In this document: in pieces, positions 1 to 6,660 of the stretch | How the letters are laid out: every line of letters starts with the position of its first letter | Numbering within the stretch: the first letter of the stretch is position 1 | From: Clostridiaceae bacterium | GTDB lineage: Bacteria > Bacillota > Clostridia > Lutisporales > Lutisporaceae | Direction: 5' to 3' | NCBI GenBank assembly: GCA_028697435.1 | Contig: JAQVFD010000081.1 | Coordinates: 1-8,118 of the forward strand | Length of the DNA stretch: 8,118 bases | Translations under genes and position numbers: made by a program | Notes under the pieces: model-generated | The model's input: only the letters and a program-made list of their open reading frames with translations | Databases searched by the model: none | Told to the model about the DNA's origin: nothing

Positions 1-1038
1 TCCCATTCCCAGTCGGTCCTCCGGAATGAAGCTCAGGCTGACCCCTTTTGTTATTATATCTGCAGGGGATTTGCCTACAAGGTCCTCCCCATTGAAAATA
101 ACCTGTCCCTGCTTTACGGGGTATAAGCCTGCAATTGCCTCACATAACTCCTTTTGTCCGCTGCCGGCAATTCCCGCAACACCTAAGATCTCTCCGGAAT
201 ACAAATCAAAACTCATATCCTTAAGCACTTTTACCCCTTCGGTATTTATAGCGCTTAAATTCTTTACCTCTAAAGCAACTTTGCTTTTTTCTGTCTCTAT
301 CCTTTTAATGGACAGGTCAACAGGACATCCCATCATCAGTTCCGTCAAATGTTTTGGATTTGTGTCTGACTTCTCCACTGTCATTACAGTTTCACCCTTA
401 CGCAACACTGTTATCCGGTCTGCAACCTCCATAACCTCGTGCATTTTGTGTGTAATAAAAATTACTGCACAGCCTTCTTCCTTCATCTTCCTCATAATCT
501 TAAAAAGCTTTTCTATTTCCTGCGGTGTCAATACAGCAGTTGGTTCATCCATTATCAGTATTTCAGCACCTCTGTACAACACTTTCAATATCTCCAGAGT
601 CTGCTTTTCACCTACTGACATATCGTAAACTTTTTTATCCAGATCAATATCCAGTCCAAAACGGTCTGACATCTCCCTGACCTTGTCTGTAAGCGCTTTT
701 TCATTCAGAAAAAAACTATTCTTCCGTCCAAGGATTATATTCTCCTTGGCAGTCATTACGTCTATTAGCTTAAAATGTTGGTATATCATGCCTATACCGG
801 CTTTTATTGCATCCTTTGGCGCTGCAAACTGTACCCTTTCACCCTTTATAAAAATAGAACCGCTGTCGGGGGTATAAACCCCTGACAGCATGTTCATCAA
901 TGTGCTTTTCCCTGAGCCGTTCTCTCCCAACAGGGCATGTATTTCACCCTGACCGACGGTCAGGTTAATATTATTGTTTGCAACTACTTTTCCGAAGGAT
1001 TTATTTATATTCTTCATTGAAACATAGTTGTTTTCCAT
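1..1038 (-). CDS. Nucleoside/purine ABC importer, ATP-binding protein (partial, C-terminus beyond window)
   Basis: This is the cytoplasmic ATPase of a BMP-type ABC importer, the tandem-ATPase arrangement of the NupO/YufO and sugar-importer class. It powers uptake through two permeases whose genes should lie left of the window. The visible 346 residues remain open at position 1; the family is usually about 500-520 residues. Domain 1 has Walker A GENGSGKST (38-46), Q-loop Gln87, signature SVGEKQ (141-146), Walker B ending in DE (164-165), the family-typical EPTAVLTPQE (165-174), and switch His197. Domain 2 starts near residue 255 and has a degenerate Walker A (GIAGSGQKEL, 289-298), normal for this class; the sequence ends at IPEDRLGMG. 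The start at 1038 has AGGA seven bases upstream; an in-frame ATG at 1017 has no ribosome site. It lies 18 bases after the binding-protein gene, so it is co-transcribed. Transport class is near certain; the substrate is inferred from neighbours. Confidence 0.93.
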   Translation of the reverse strand, partial: MENNYVSMKNINKSFGKVVANNNINLTVGQGEIHALLGENGSGKSTLMNMLSGVYTPDSGSIFIKGERVQFAAPKDAIKAGIGMIYQHFKLIDVMTAKENIILGRKNSFFLNEKALTDKVREMSDRFGLDIDLDKKVYDMSVGEKQTLEILKVLYRGAEILIMDEPTAVLTPQEIEKLFKIMRKMKEEGCAVIFITHKMHEVMEVADRITVLRKGETVMTVEKSDTNPKHLTELMMGCPVDLSIKRIETEKSKVALEVKNLSAINTEGVKVLKDMSFDLYSGEILGVAGIAGSGQKELCEAIAGLYPVKQGQVIFNGEDLVGKSPADIITKGVSLSFIPEDRLGMG

Positions 1039-1056
1039 AATTATTTCCTATCCAAT

Positions 1057-2187
1057 TTATTTAATCTTACCTTCTACACCCTGTACAAACCAGTCAACGC
1101 TCATTATTTCATCAAATGTCATTGATTTGCCTTCCGGTACCTTAACAGCGCCGGTCTGATCCTTTATAGGTCCTTGGAATACATAGAAGGAACCGTCAAT
1201 AATCTTTGCCTTTGCCGCATCAACAGCTTCCTGTGTACCGGGAGCTACGTTAGCTGTAAGAGGTGCCAGGTCAACCATACCGTCTTTCATATTTCCGTAA
1301 TAGTTTTCCTGCTTCCAATTACCATCCACTATTCTCTGAACTTCAGCTGCATAGTATTTACCCCAGTTCCATACAGGTGCTGTCAGATATGCTTTTGGTG
1401 CTGAGTCTCTTGTGTCCAAATCGTAGCCAATAGCCCAAACACCTTTTTCTTCGGCAGCCTGCTGTGTAGCTGTTGTATCCTGATGCTGTGCCAGTACGTC
1501 ACAACCTGCATCCAATAACGCCTTTGCCGCTTCCTTTTCCTTTGCCGGGTCATACCAGGTATGAGTCCAGTTTACCTTTACTTTTACTTTCGGGTTAACT
1601 GACTGTGCACCAAGAGTAAATGCATTGATGCCCCTTACAACCTCAGGAATTTCAAAGGCTGCTACATAACCAAGAGTATTGTTTTCGGTTCTCATGCCTG
1701 CAACAATACCTGCAAGGTATCTTGCCTCTTCCATGGCTCCGAAGTAGTTGCTGAAATTCGGGCCGCTCTTGTAACCGGAACAGTGATAAAGTTTTATGTC
1801 CGGATGAGCCTGAGCAGCTTTTTCCGTATAGTCCATAAATCCGAAGGAGTTGGTAAATACTACAGTACATCCTTGGTCAATCAAGTCATTGATTACCTTT
1901 TCGCATTCGCTGGATTCAGGAACCCCTTCCTTGTACATTGTAACAATTTTATCCCCAAGCTGCTGTTCAAGATAAAGTCTTCCCTCATCATGAGCCTGAG
2001 TATAACCGCCGTCTTTAGCGGAACCTATGTAGACAAAACCCACCTTAAGGGGTTCAGCCTTTGGCTCTTCTGCAGGTGCAGCCGGACCCGGTTCTGCAGG
2101 TGCAGGTTCTGCCTTCGGTGCACAGCCTGTGAGCATAATTGCAAACACCAGGACAAGCACCAACAGTAAACAAATGGTTTTCTTCAT
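1057..2187 (-). CDS. BMP-family ABC transporter substrate-binding lipoprotein (putative purine/nucleoside binding)
   Basis: This is the extracellular binding component of the importer. The 376-residue protein opens with a lipoprotein signal: KK at residues 2-3, a hydrophobic core, and lipobox LTGC with the lipidated Cys at 22. A flexible Ala/Pro/Glu-rich tether follows, before the periplasmic-binding fold begins at about residue 48 with VGFVYIGSAKDGGYT. Typical BMP-family traits are VIND near residue 100, AGIVAGMRT near 160, and the ligand-cleft stretch around GCDVLAQHQDT and GYDLD. The family (TmpC/PnrA, NupN/YufN) binds purine or other nucleosides, and some members bind free bases. The ATG at 2187 is chosen because GGGAGGAG (2196-2203) sits eight bases upstream; the TTG at 2205 would put that site inside the coding region. 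It follows xpt by 84 bases and precedes the ATPase by 18. Free purine is a likely ligand given xpt and xdh, but this is inference. Confidence 0.92.
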   Translation of the reverse strand: MKKTICLLLVLVLVFAIMLTGCAPKAEPAPAEPGPAAPAEEPKAEPLKVGFVYIGSAKDGGYTQAHDEGRLYLEQQLGDKIVTMYKEGVPESSECEKVINDLIDQGCTVVFTNSFGFMDYTEKAAQAHPDIKLYHCSGYKSGPNFSNYFGAMEEARYLAGIVAGMRTENNTLGYVAAFEIPEVVRGINAFTLGAQSVNPKVKVKVNWTHTWYDPAKEKEAAKALLDAGCDVLAQHQDTTATQQAAEEKGVWAIGYDLDTRDSAPKAYLTAPVWNWGKYYAAEVQRIVDGNWKQENYYGNMKDGMVDLAPLTANVAPGTQEAVDAAKAKIIDGSFYVFQGPIKDQTGAVKVPEGKSMTFDEIMSVDWFVQGVEGKIK

Positions 2188-2195
2188 ACTTTCTA

Positions 2196-2203
2196 CTCCT
2201 CCC
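2196..2203 (-). promoter_or_regulatory. Strong ribosome binding site of the BMP lipoprotein gene
   Basis: GGGAGGAG ends eight bases before the ATG at 2187. It decides the start, since the longer reading frame from TTG 2205 would translate through it. An AT-only palindrome (2204-2216) lies immediately upstream. The strong site fits a binding protein made in excess over its transporter. Confidence 0.85.
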
Positions 2204-2221
2204 AAAATTTAATTTTGTAGC

Positions 2222-2248
2222 TTATGTAAAACATGTAACTGTGGTAAC
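2222..2248. repeat. Three 9-base phased direct repeats between xpt and the BMP gene
   Basis: On the plus strand the 27 bases divide into TTATGTAAA, ACATGTAAC and TGTGGTAAC. GTAA falls at the same place in each unit, with a period of exactly nine. They lie in the 84-base gap between xpt and the lipoprotein gene. I found no good promoter there, so a binding-site role is unproven, and such short repeats can arise by chance. Confidence 0.4.
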
Positions 2249-2271
2249 ACACTTTGCCATTGATACCCAAA

Positions 2272-2841
2272 TTATTCAAAAGTGATGACCCCTTCTTTCA
2301 TGGACTTAATAATTATCAGGGACTCAATACGGACTCCTTTTTGCTGCAGTACTTCCCGTCCTTGTTGGAATCCTTTTTCTATAACGATTCCGACACCCGC
2401 AACCCTGGCACCGGCTTGATTAACAATGTCTACCAAGCCTGAAGCTGCTTTGCCGTTAGCTAAAAAATCATCAATGATAAGAACGTTGTCCTCTGATGTG
2501 ATATATTTTTTAGAAACACGGATGTTATAGTTCCTCTGTTTGGTGAAAGAATATACTTCACTTTGGTAAGTATCCGAATCAAGGTTCAATGCTTCATGCT
2601 TTTTGGCAAAAACCACGGGTACCTTGAAATACTGGGCAGCTATACAAGCTACGGCAATACCTGATGCCTCTACTGTCAAAATCCTGCTTATCTTTTCATC
2701 CCTGAACCTTTCTTTGAACTCCCGACCAATCTCGTTGAACAAGTCAATATCCAGCTGATGGTTCAGAAAGCTGTCAACTTTTATAATACTGTCACCTATG
2801 ACTTTCGCATCCTTCAATATCTTATTCTTAAGAAGCTCCAT
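2272..2841 (-). CDS. xpt: Xanthine phosphoribosyltransferase
   Basis: This cytoplasmic enzyme converts xanthine and PRPP to XMP and pyrophosphate, feeding guanine nucleotide salvage. It is 189 residues long; B. subtilis Xpt is 194. Matches to the Xpt family are KVDSFLNHQ (21-29), EASGIA (58-63), VVFAKKH (76-82), VYSFTKQ (96-102), the type I phosphoribosyltransferase PRPP loop VLIIDDFLANGKA (120-132), and GIVIEKGFQ (151-159). The start resembles the known MEALK N-terminus and has a moderate ribosome site (AAAGGGA) about five bases upstream. The gene is 127 bases downstream of xdhC and has its own apparent promoter and structured leader. It sits between xanthine dehydrogenase, which makes or consumes xanthine, and a purine-type importer, so it marks the salvage branch. 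No truncation or missing catalytic residue is visible. Confidence 0.96.
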   Translation of the reverse strand: MELLKNKILKDAKVIGDSIIKVDSFLNHQLDIDLFNEIGREFKERFRDEKISRILTVEASGIAVACIAAQYFKVPVVFAKKHEALNLDSDTYQSEVYSFTKQRNYNIRVSKKYITSEDNVLIIDDFLANGKAASGLVDIVNQAGARVAGVGIVIEKGFQQGREVLQQKGVRIESLIIIKSMKEGVITFE

Positions 2842-2871
2842 TGTAATCCCTTTCTATCACGACTGTTTATT

Positions 2872-2920
2872 GATATGTCCGGAATTGAAGCCTGAATCCG
2901 TAGAGGTACCAGTACATATC
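2872..2920 (-). promoter_or_regulatory. Candidate structured 5' leader (stem-loop) of the xpt transcript
   Basis: Read on the minus strand, GAUAUGU (2920-2914) pairs perfectly with ACAUAUC (2878-2872). After a single bulged A (2913), CUGG (2912-2909) pairs with CCGG (2882-2879) with one G-U pair. This gives an 11-bp stem with a 26-nt loop. Inside, GGAUU and AAUUCC could form a competing helix that breaks the CUGG:CCGG pairing, so two folds are possible. The stem starts within a few bases of the predicted transcript start and ends 30 bases before the xpt ATG. No U-run follows, so it is not an intrinsic terminator. It lacks the conserved UUUCUACC junction and the two kissing hairpins of purine riboswitches. 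Confidence 0.5.
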
Positions 2921-2928
2921 TAAGTTGT

Positions 2929-2957
2929 ATTTTACCGTAAAAGCCCTTATTATGCAA
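2929..2957 (-). promoter_or_regulatory. Probable sigma-A-type promoter for xpt
   Basis: The -10 candidate is TAAAAT (2934-2929), five of six matches to TATAAT. The -35 candidate is TTGCAT (2957-2952), only TTG matching well, and the spacer is exactly 17 bases. Transcription would start around 2921-2923, just before the leader stem-loop. It lies fully within the xdhC-xpt gap. Read-through from xdhABC also remains possible because I see no terminator there. Confidence 0.5.
2930..2942. promoter_or_regulatory. Perfect 6-1-6 palindrome over the xpt -10 element (operator candidate)
   Basis: TTTTAC-C-GTAAAA is a perfect inverted repeat with a one-base centre. It covers most of the -10 hexamer and runs into the spacer, where a repressor would block RNA polymerase. 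It does not resemble the PurR box of Bacillus. The regulator is unknown. Confidence 0.4.
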
Positions 2958-2968
2958 TATTCTATTGT

Positions 2969-3445
2969 TTAATGTTGCTTATCATCCAGAACCTTTTTCA
3001 CTGCATTGAATATTTTGTTGTAGCCTGTGCAACGGCACAAATGTCCGGAAATCTCACGTTTTATCTCTTCATCGGAATATTCCCTTCCGCTATCCGTAAG
3101 AGATGTTGCCGTAAGCACAAGCCCGGGAGTGCAGAAACCGCACTGCACAGCACCCTCGTCTACAAAGGCCTGCTGCACCTTAGACAATTCCCCATCCTTG
3201 GATACTCCCTCTATAGTAGTTATTTTTTTACCGTCAGCCCAAACTGCCAGGTAAATGCACGAATCTACCGGAAGCCCGTCGATCAGTACTGTACATGCTC
3301 CGCACTCACCTACGGAACAACCCTGTTTTACCCCGGTAAATTGAAGCCTGTTTCTCAGCACCTCAAGAAGCGATTCTCTTATATCAACCTCTATTGAATA
3401 TGCCTTACCGTTAACTTCCATGCTTATATTTTCATAGTTCTCCAA
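2969..3445 (-). CDS. xdhC: Xanthine dehydrogenase, [2Fe-2S] iron-sulfur subunit
   Basis: This is the electron-transfer subunit of a three-subunit xanthine dehydrogenase, passing electrons from the molybdenum site to FAD. Using the TTG start, the 158 residues carry all eight cluster ligands. Cys43, 48, 51 and 63 (CSVGECGAC then C) form the plant-ferredoxin-type cluster; Cys102, 105, 137 and 139 (CGFC and CRC) form the second, in the helical domain. Length matches E. coli XdhC (159). The TTG at 3445 is preferred because GGAGGT (3453-3458) lies seven bases upstream; the GTG at 3454 partly overlaps that site and the ATG at 3421 is 31 bases from it. The start overlaps the end of xdhB by 14 bases, implying translational coupling. 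The name follows E. coli usage; in Rhodobacter, XdhC is a cofactor-insertion chaperone, which this is not. Confidence 0.95.
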   Translation of the reverse strand: MENYENISMEVNGKAYSIEVDIRESLLEVLRNRLQFTGVKQGCSVGECGACTVLIDGLPVDSCIYLAVWADGKKITTIEGVSKDGELSKVQQAFVDEGAVQCGFCTPGLVLTATSLTDSGREYSDEEIKREISGHLCRCTGYNKIFNAVKKVLDDKQH

Positions 3446-4319
3446 TATGCACACCTCCGCCCCTGATAACAGCTTCCTTAAGCGCTCTGAATACCAATAT
3501 TTCTATCAAATGCTCCCTATAAGCTTTTGAAGCCCTCCAGGAGTCCCTTGCTTTAGATGCTTTTACTGCATATATTCCGATTTCCTTCATTGTCTCATAG
3601 GATATTTCCTTCCCCTTGGCATAGTCTTCAGCTTCACCGCATCTTATCGGAACAGGAGCAGCAACTCCAAGAGCTATTCTGACATCGGAGAACCTGCCTT
3701 CTTCGGCTTTGCACACCACAGATACCCCCAGCATTGCTATATCCATTGCCTTTCTGTTGCTGTATTTAATATAGCAGCCACTGGTATTACTATACCCTGT
3801 CTTGTGAATAACAACATGGGTAAGTATCTCAGCCGGTTTTAAGTTCACCTTTCCCGGACCTGCATAAAACTCTCTTATGGGTACTGTTCTTGCACCCTCA
3901 GTCCCGAGAATTCTCAACTCCGCATCATAGGCAAGCAATGTGGCGGCACTGTCTGCCGACACAGCACCATTGCATATATTTCCCCCTATTGTAGCGGCAT
4001 TTCTTATCTGCGGACCTCCTACAGATACTGCCGCTTCTGACAAAACCGGCAAATGCTCATTTATTATGCTGCTTCTGAAAATCCCGGCAAAGGTAGCCAT
4101 TGCCCCTATGGTAATAGTTCCATCATCCAGACATCTTATTTCGTCCATCCCGGGGATCTTTCTCAGGCTTAAGAGAGCAGCATTCTCCAGAGTACCGTTA
4201 TGCATCTTGATTAGCAAGTCCGTTCCTCCTGCTATGATTTTCAAGTCAGGATTATGGGAGAGCATTTTCAAAGCTGTCTCTAAACTGTCAGGTTTTTCAA
4301 TATTGACAATATCAAACAT
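3432..4319 (-). CDS. xdhB: Xanthine dehydrogenase, FAD-binding subunit
   Basis: This is the flavin subunit, where electrons from the iron-sulfur clusters reach FAD and then the acceptor, usually NAD+. It has 295 residues; E. coli XdhB has 292. The FAD-binding N-terminal domain shows IAGGTD (29-34) and GPQIRNAATIGGNICNGA (102-119), the two flavin-contacting loops of the CO dehydrogenase/xanthine dehydrogenase medium-subunit family. The C-terminal domain carries GVAAPVPIRC and SWRASKAYR, as in E. coli XdhB. The ATG at 4319 is preferred because AGGAG (4328-4332) is eight bases upstream and gives the MFD start seen in E. coli; the ATG at 4325 is only two bases from it. It lies 15 bases after xdhA and overlaps xdhC. 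I see no extra iron-sulfur motif of the 4-hydroxybenzoyl-CoA reductase kind. Confidence 0.95.
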   Translation of the reverse strand: MFDIVNIEKPDSLETALKMLSHNPDLKIIAGGTDLLIKMHNGTLENAALLSLRKIPGMDEIRCLDDGTITIGAMATFAGIFRSSIINEHLPVLSEAAVSVGGPQIRNAATIGGNICNGAVSADSAATLLAYDAELRILGTEGARTVPIREFYAGPGKVNLKPAEILTHVVIHKTGYSNTSGCYIKYSNRKAMDIAMLGVSVVCKAEEGRFSDVRIALGVAAPVPIRCGEAEDYAKGKEISYETMKEIGIYAVKASKARDSWRASKAYREHLIEILVFRALKEAVIRGGGVHIGEL

Positions 4320-4334
4320 TCCCATCTCTCCTTT

Positions 4335-6626
4335 CTAAAGCAATCCGGCTTTTTTAATTTCTTCAAAAACCTTCTGTGGTGTCATGGGCAGCTTGTTAAT
4401 TGCTATACCTGTTGCGTTCAGTACTGCATTTCTGACTGCAGGTGCGGGAGAAATCGTTGTATTCTCGCCTAAAGACTTCTGCCCTACCGAGCCTTCGGGT
4501 TCAGGGATCTGTACAAAAGCAGACCCGATCTCCGGTGTATCCATAATAGTCTGAAGCTTGTAATCCAGGAAATTGTTATTAAGAGGTCTGCCTGTTCCCG
4601 GATCAAATAACATCTGTTCAGACAATGCATATCCAAGGCTCATGCTGACTCCTCCGTGTACCTGTCCTTCCGCAAGCAGCGGATTAATTATCACCCCTGA
4701 GTCATGTACATTATATATCTCAACTACCTCTATTCTTCCTGTCTCCATATCTACTTCAACCTCTGCAAAGGTAACCCCATAGGCCATTGCATTGGTTCTC
4801 ATGTTTACAGACGCATTTCCGTCAATAGGTGCAGCATTTACTAAGTCATAATAGGACTCCATCGCTATATCCTCAAGTGTACAGATTTCATTACCCGATT
4901 TTTTTTCTATTATCCTTGCAGACTTGATATCCAGTGCATCGATACTTAACCCCGTTCTTCTTGCTGCTATCTCCAGAGCTTTGCCTTTAGCTTCCTCAGC
5001 CGCTTTTTTTACCGCCGCCCCTGATACAAAGGTTTGGCGTGAGGCGTAAGCTCCAAGGTCAAAGGGGGTTATATCCGTATCCTGCTGGGACACTATATGG
5101 ACCATATCATAGGGCAGACCAAGCACTTCCGCTGCTATCTGAGATAGAACGGTATCGCTTCCCTGTCCGATTTCCGTCGCCCCGACCTGAAGCTGCACTG
5201 AGCCGTCCTGGTTCATTATAATCCTTACCCCCGCTATTTCAAAACCATGAGGATAAGTTCCCGAGGCATAGCTGAAGCAAGCCATTCCCAGTCCCCTTCT
5301 TTTTGTACCCTTCTGTTCCTTGTATTTTTTCAGTTTCTCATCCCATTTGATTAGCTGTTTTCCCTTTTCAATGCACTCAGGAAGTCCAAAGGTCCGAACA
5401 ACTATTTCGGAATGAGGATCCATCTTTCCAACACTTATCAGGTTCTGCTTTCTAAATTCAATGGGATCCATTTTCATTTCACGGGTTATGTCTTCAATAT
5501 GACTCTCTAAGGCAAAGAATATCTGCGGACAGCCGTATGCTCTCATTGCTCCTGCTGACGGCAGATTTGTATAGACCGTTTTCGGCTCATACTTTATGGA
5601 ATTAAAGTCATATAGCAGCCTAAACTTACCTCCTGCACTCATTACAATAGTATGCCCATGGGAAGCATAGGCTCCGTTGTTGCTTACAGGTCTCATATGA
5701 AGGCTTAACATTTTCCCTTCTTTTGTCACTGCTGTTTTCATGTAAAATTTCATTGCATGACGGGTTCTTGTGTCAATAAAACATTCCTCTCTGGTCAGGG
5801 CATAGCGCACAGGCCTTCCCTTCACCGCAAGGGACATGGCTGCCGTAAGAGGTTCTACAATAACATCCTGCTTATTTCCAAAGCCTCCTCCAAGATATGG
5901 CTTTATAACCCTTATATTTCCCCAGGGTATGCCCAAGGCCTGACCCACAATCCTTCTGGCTATATGTGGAATCTGAGTTGAGCTTACAATAACAATTCTG
6001 CTGTCAGAGTCCACATATGCGTATGCGGTTTGAATTTCAAGATGACAGTGCTGTACAATACTTGTTTCGTATATACCTTCAAATATACGGTCAGCTTTAC
6101 TAAAATCTTCTTTGATATCACCTATCTCTTCATTTGAAGCCCCCAAGACATTATCCGGCCTTTCCTCATGAATAACAGGTGCCCCGGGCTCTATTGCCTT
6201 CTCCGGGTCAAGAACAAAGGGAAGTACCTCATACTCCACTTTAATCAACTTAAGAGCTTTTTCTGCAGTCAGTGTATCTACCGCTACAACAGCCGCAATA
6301 CCGTCACCTACAAAACGTGCCTTATCCGTAAGCATCAACCGGTCTGCCACATCTCTGTGGTTCGGGTCTAAGGACCAGGGATGACCCGCTGTAGCGTACT
6401 TCAACCTAGGCAGGTCCTCATGGGTAATTACAGCCTCAACCCCGGGCAGAGCCTTTGCCGCGCTTGTATCAATATTTTTAACAATTGCATGGGCATATGG
6501 ACTTCTTAACACTTTTCCAACAAGCATATCCCGTTCGAAAAAGTCATCTGCATACTTTGCCCTGCCTGTAACTTTGGCCACCGCATCTTTTCTTACCGTT
6601 CTTTTCCCCACTACATCGAAAGCCAT
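4335..6626 (-). CDS. xdhA: Xanthine dehydrogenase, molybdenum-binding catalytic subunit
   Basis: This catalytic subunit hydroxylates purine bases (hypoxanthine to xanthine, xanthine to urate; possibly the reverse in fermenters) at a molybdopterin centre. It has 763 residues; E. coli XdhA has 752 and is similar along its whole length. The N-terminal a/b hammerhead domain opens with DAVAKVTGRAKYADD. Cofactor loops follow in order: GGGFGNKQ (246-253), GAMRAYG with Arg362, GATEIGQGS (482-490), FDLGAYASRQ (522-531), AEGQVHGG, and KSLGE with the expected catalytic base Glu721. REEC (Glu280 region) and Arg362 correspond to the substrate-orienting Glu and Arg of xanthine oxidases, separating it from CO dehydrogenase. 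The ATG at 6626 has AAGGTG five bases upstream; TTG 6644 would read through it. It follows ssnA by 34 bases. Exact purine substrate and selenium dependence cannot be read from sequence. Confidence 0.95.
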   Translation of the reverse strand: MAFDVVGKRTVRKDAVAKVTGRAKYADDFFERDMLVGKVLRSPYAHAIVKNIDTSAAKALPGVEAVITHEDLPRLKYATAGHPWSLDPNHRDVADRLMLTDKARFVGDGIAAVVAVDTLTAEKALKLIKVEYEVLPFVLDPEKAIEPGAPVIHEERPDNVLGASNEEIGDIKEDFSKADRIFEGIYETSIVQHCHLEIQTAYAYVDSDSRIVIVSSTQIPHIARRIVGQALGIPWGNIRVIKPYLGGGFGNKQDVIVEPLTAAMSLAVKGRPVRYALTREECFIDTRTRHAMKFYMKTAVTKEGKMLSLHMRPVSNNGAYASHGHTIVMSAGGKFRLLYDFNSIKYEPKTVYTNLPSAGAMRAYGCPQIFFALESHIEDITREMKMDPIEFRKQNLISVGKMDPHSEIVVRTFGLPECIEKGKQLIKWDEKLKKYKEQKGTKRRGLGMACFSYASGTYPHGFEIAGVRIIMNQDGSVQLQVGATEIGQGSDTVLSQIAAEVLGLPYDMVHIVSQQDTDITPFDLGAYASRQTFVSGAAVKKAAEEAKGKALEIAARRTGLSIDALDIKSARIIEKKSGNEICTLEDIAMESYYDLVNAAPIDGNASVNMRTNAMAYGVTFAEVEVDMETGRIEVVEIYNVHDSGVIINPLLAEGQVHGGVSMSLGYALSEQMLFDPGTGRPLNNNFLDYKLQTIMDTPEIGSAFVQIPEPEGSVGQKSLGENTTISPAPAVRNAVLNATGIAINKLPMTPQKVFEEIKKAGLL

Positions 6627-6660
6627 TTTCCCACCTTCAATCAAACAGATTTTTCATCCC

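Noticed and set aside
26..877. Plus-strand open frames opposite the ATPase gene
   Set aside because: They lie antisense to a full-quality ABC ATPase with all motifs, have no ribosome sites or recognisable domains, and read as shadows.
2188..2205. Six-residue N-terminal extension of the BMP lipoprotein from TTG 2205
   Set aside because: It would translate through the GGGAGGAG ribosome site and put non-typical residues before the KK of the signal peptide.
2188..2271. Separate promoter or terminator between xpt and the BMP gene
   Set aside because: The best -35/-10 pairs are weak (for example TTACCA-17-TAAGCT), and there is no GC-rich stem followed by a T-run; co-transcription with xpt is simpler.
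2842..2968. Classical guanine/adenine riboswitch upstream of xpt
   Set aside because: The stretch has GATATG and TCTAC fragments, but not the UUUCUACC junction, the correct J3/1 segment, or room for two loop-kissing hairpins inside the closing stem.
2958..2971. Intrinsic terminator after xdhC
   Set aside because: The region is AT-rich with no stable stem followed by a T-run on the minus strand.
6627..6644. Six-residue extension of XdhA from TTG 6644
   Set aside because: The extension covers the ribosome site that serves ATG 6626, and the family N-terminus matches the shorter form.
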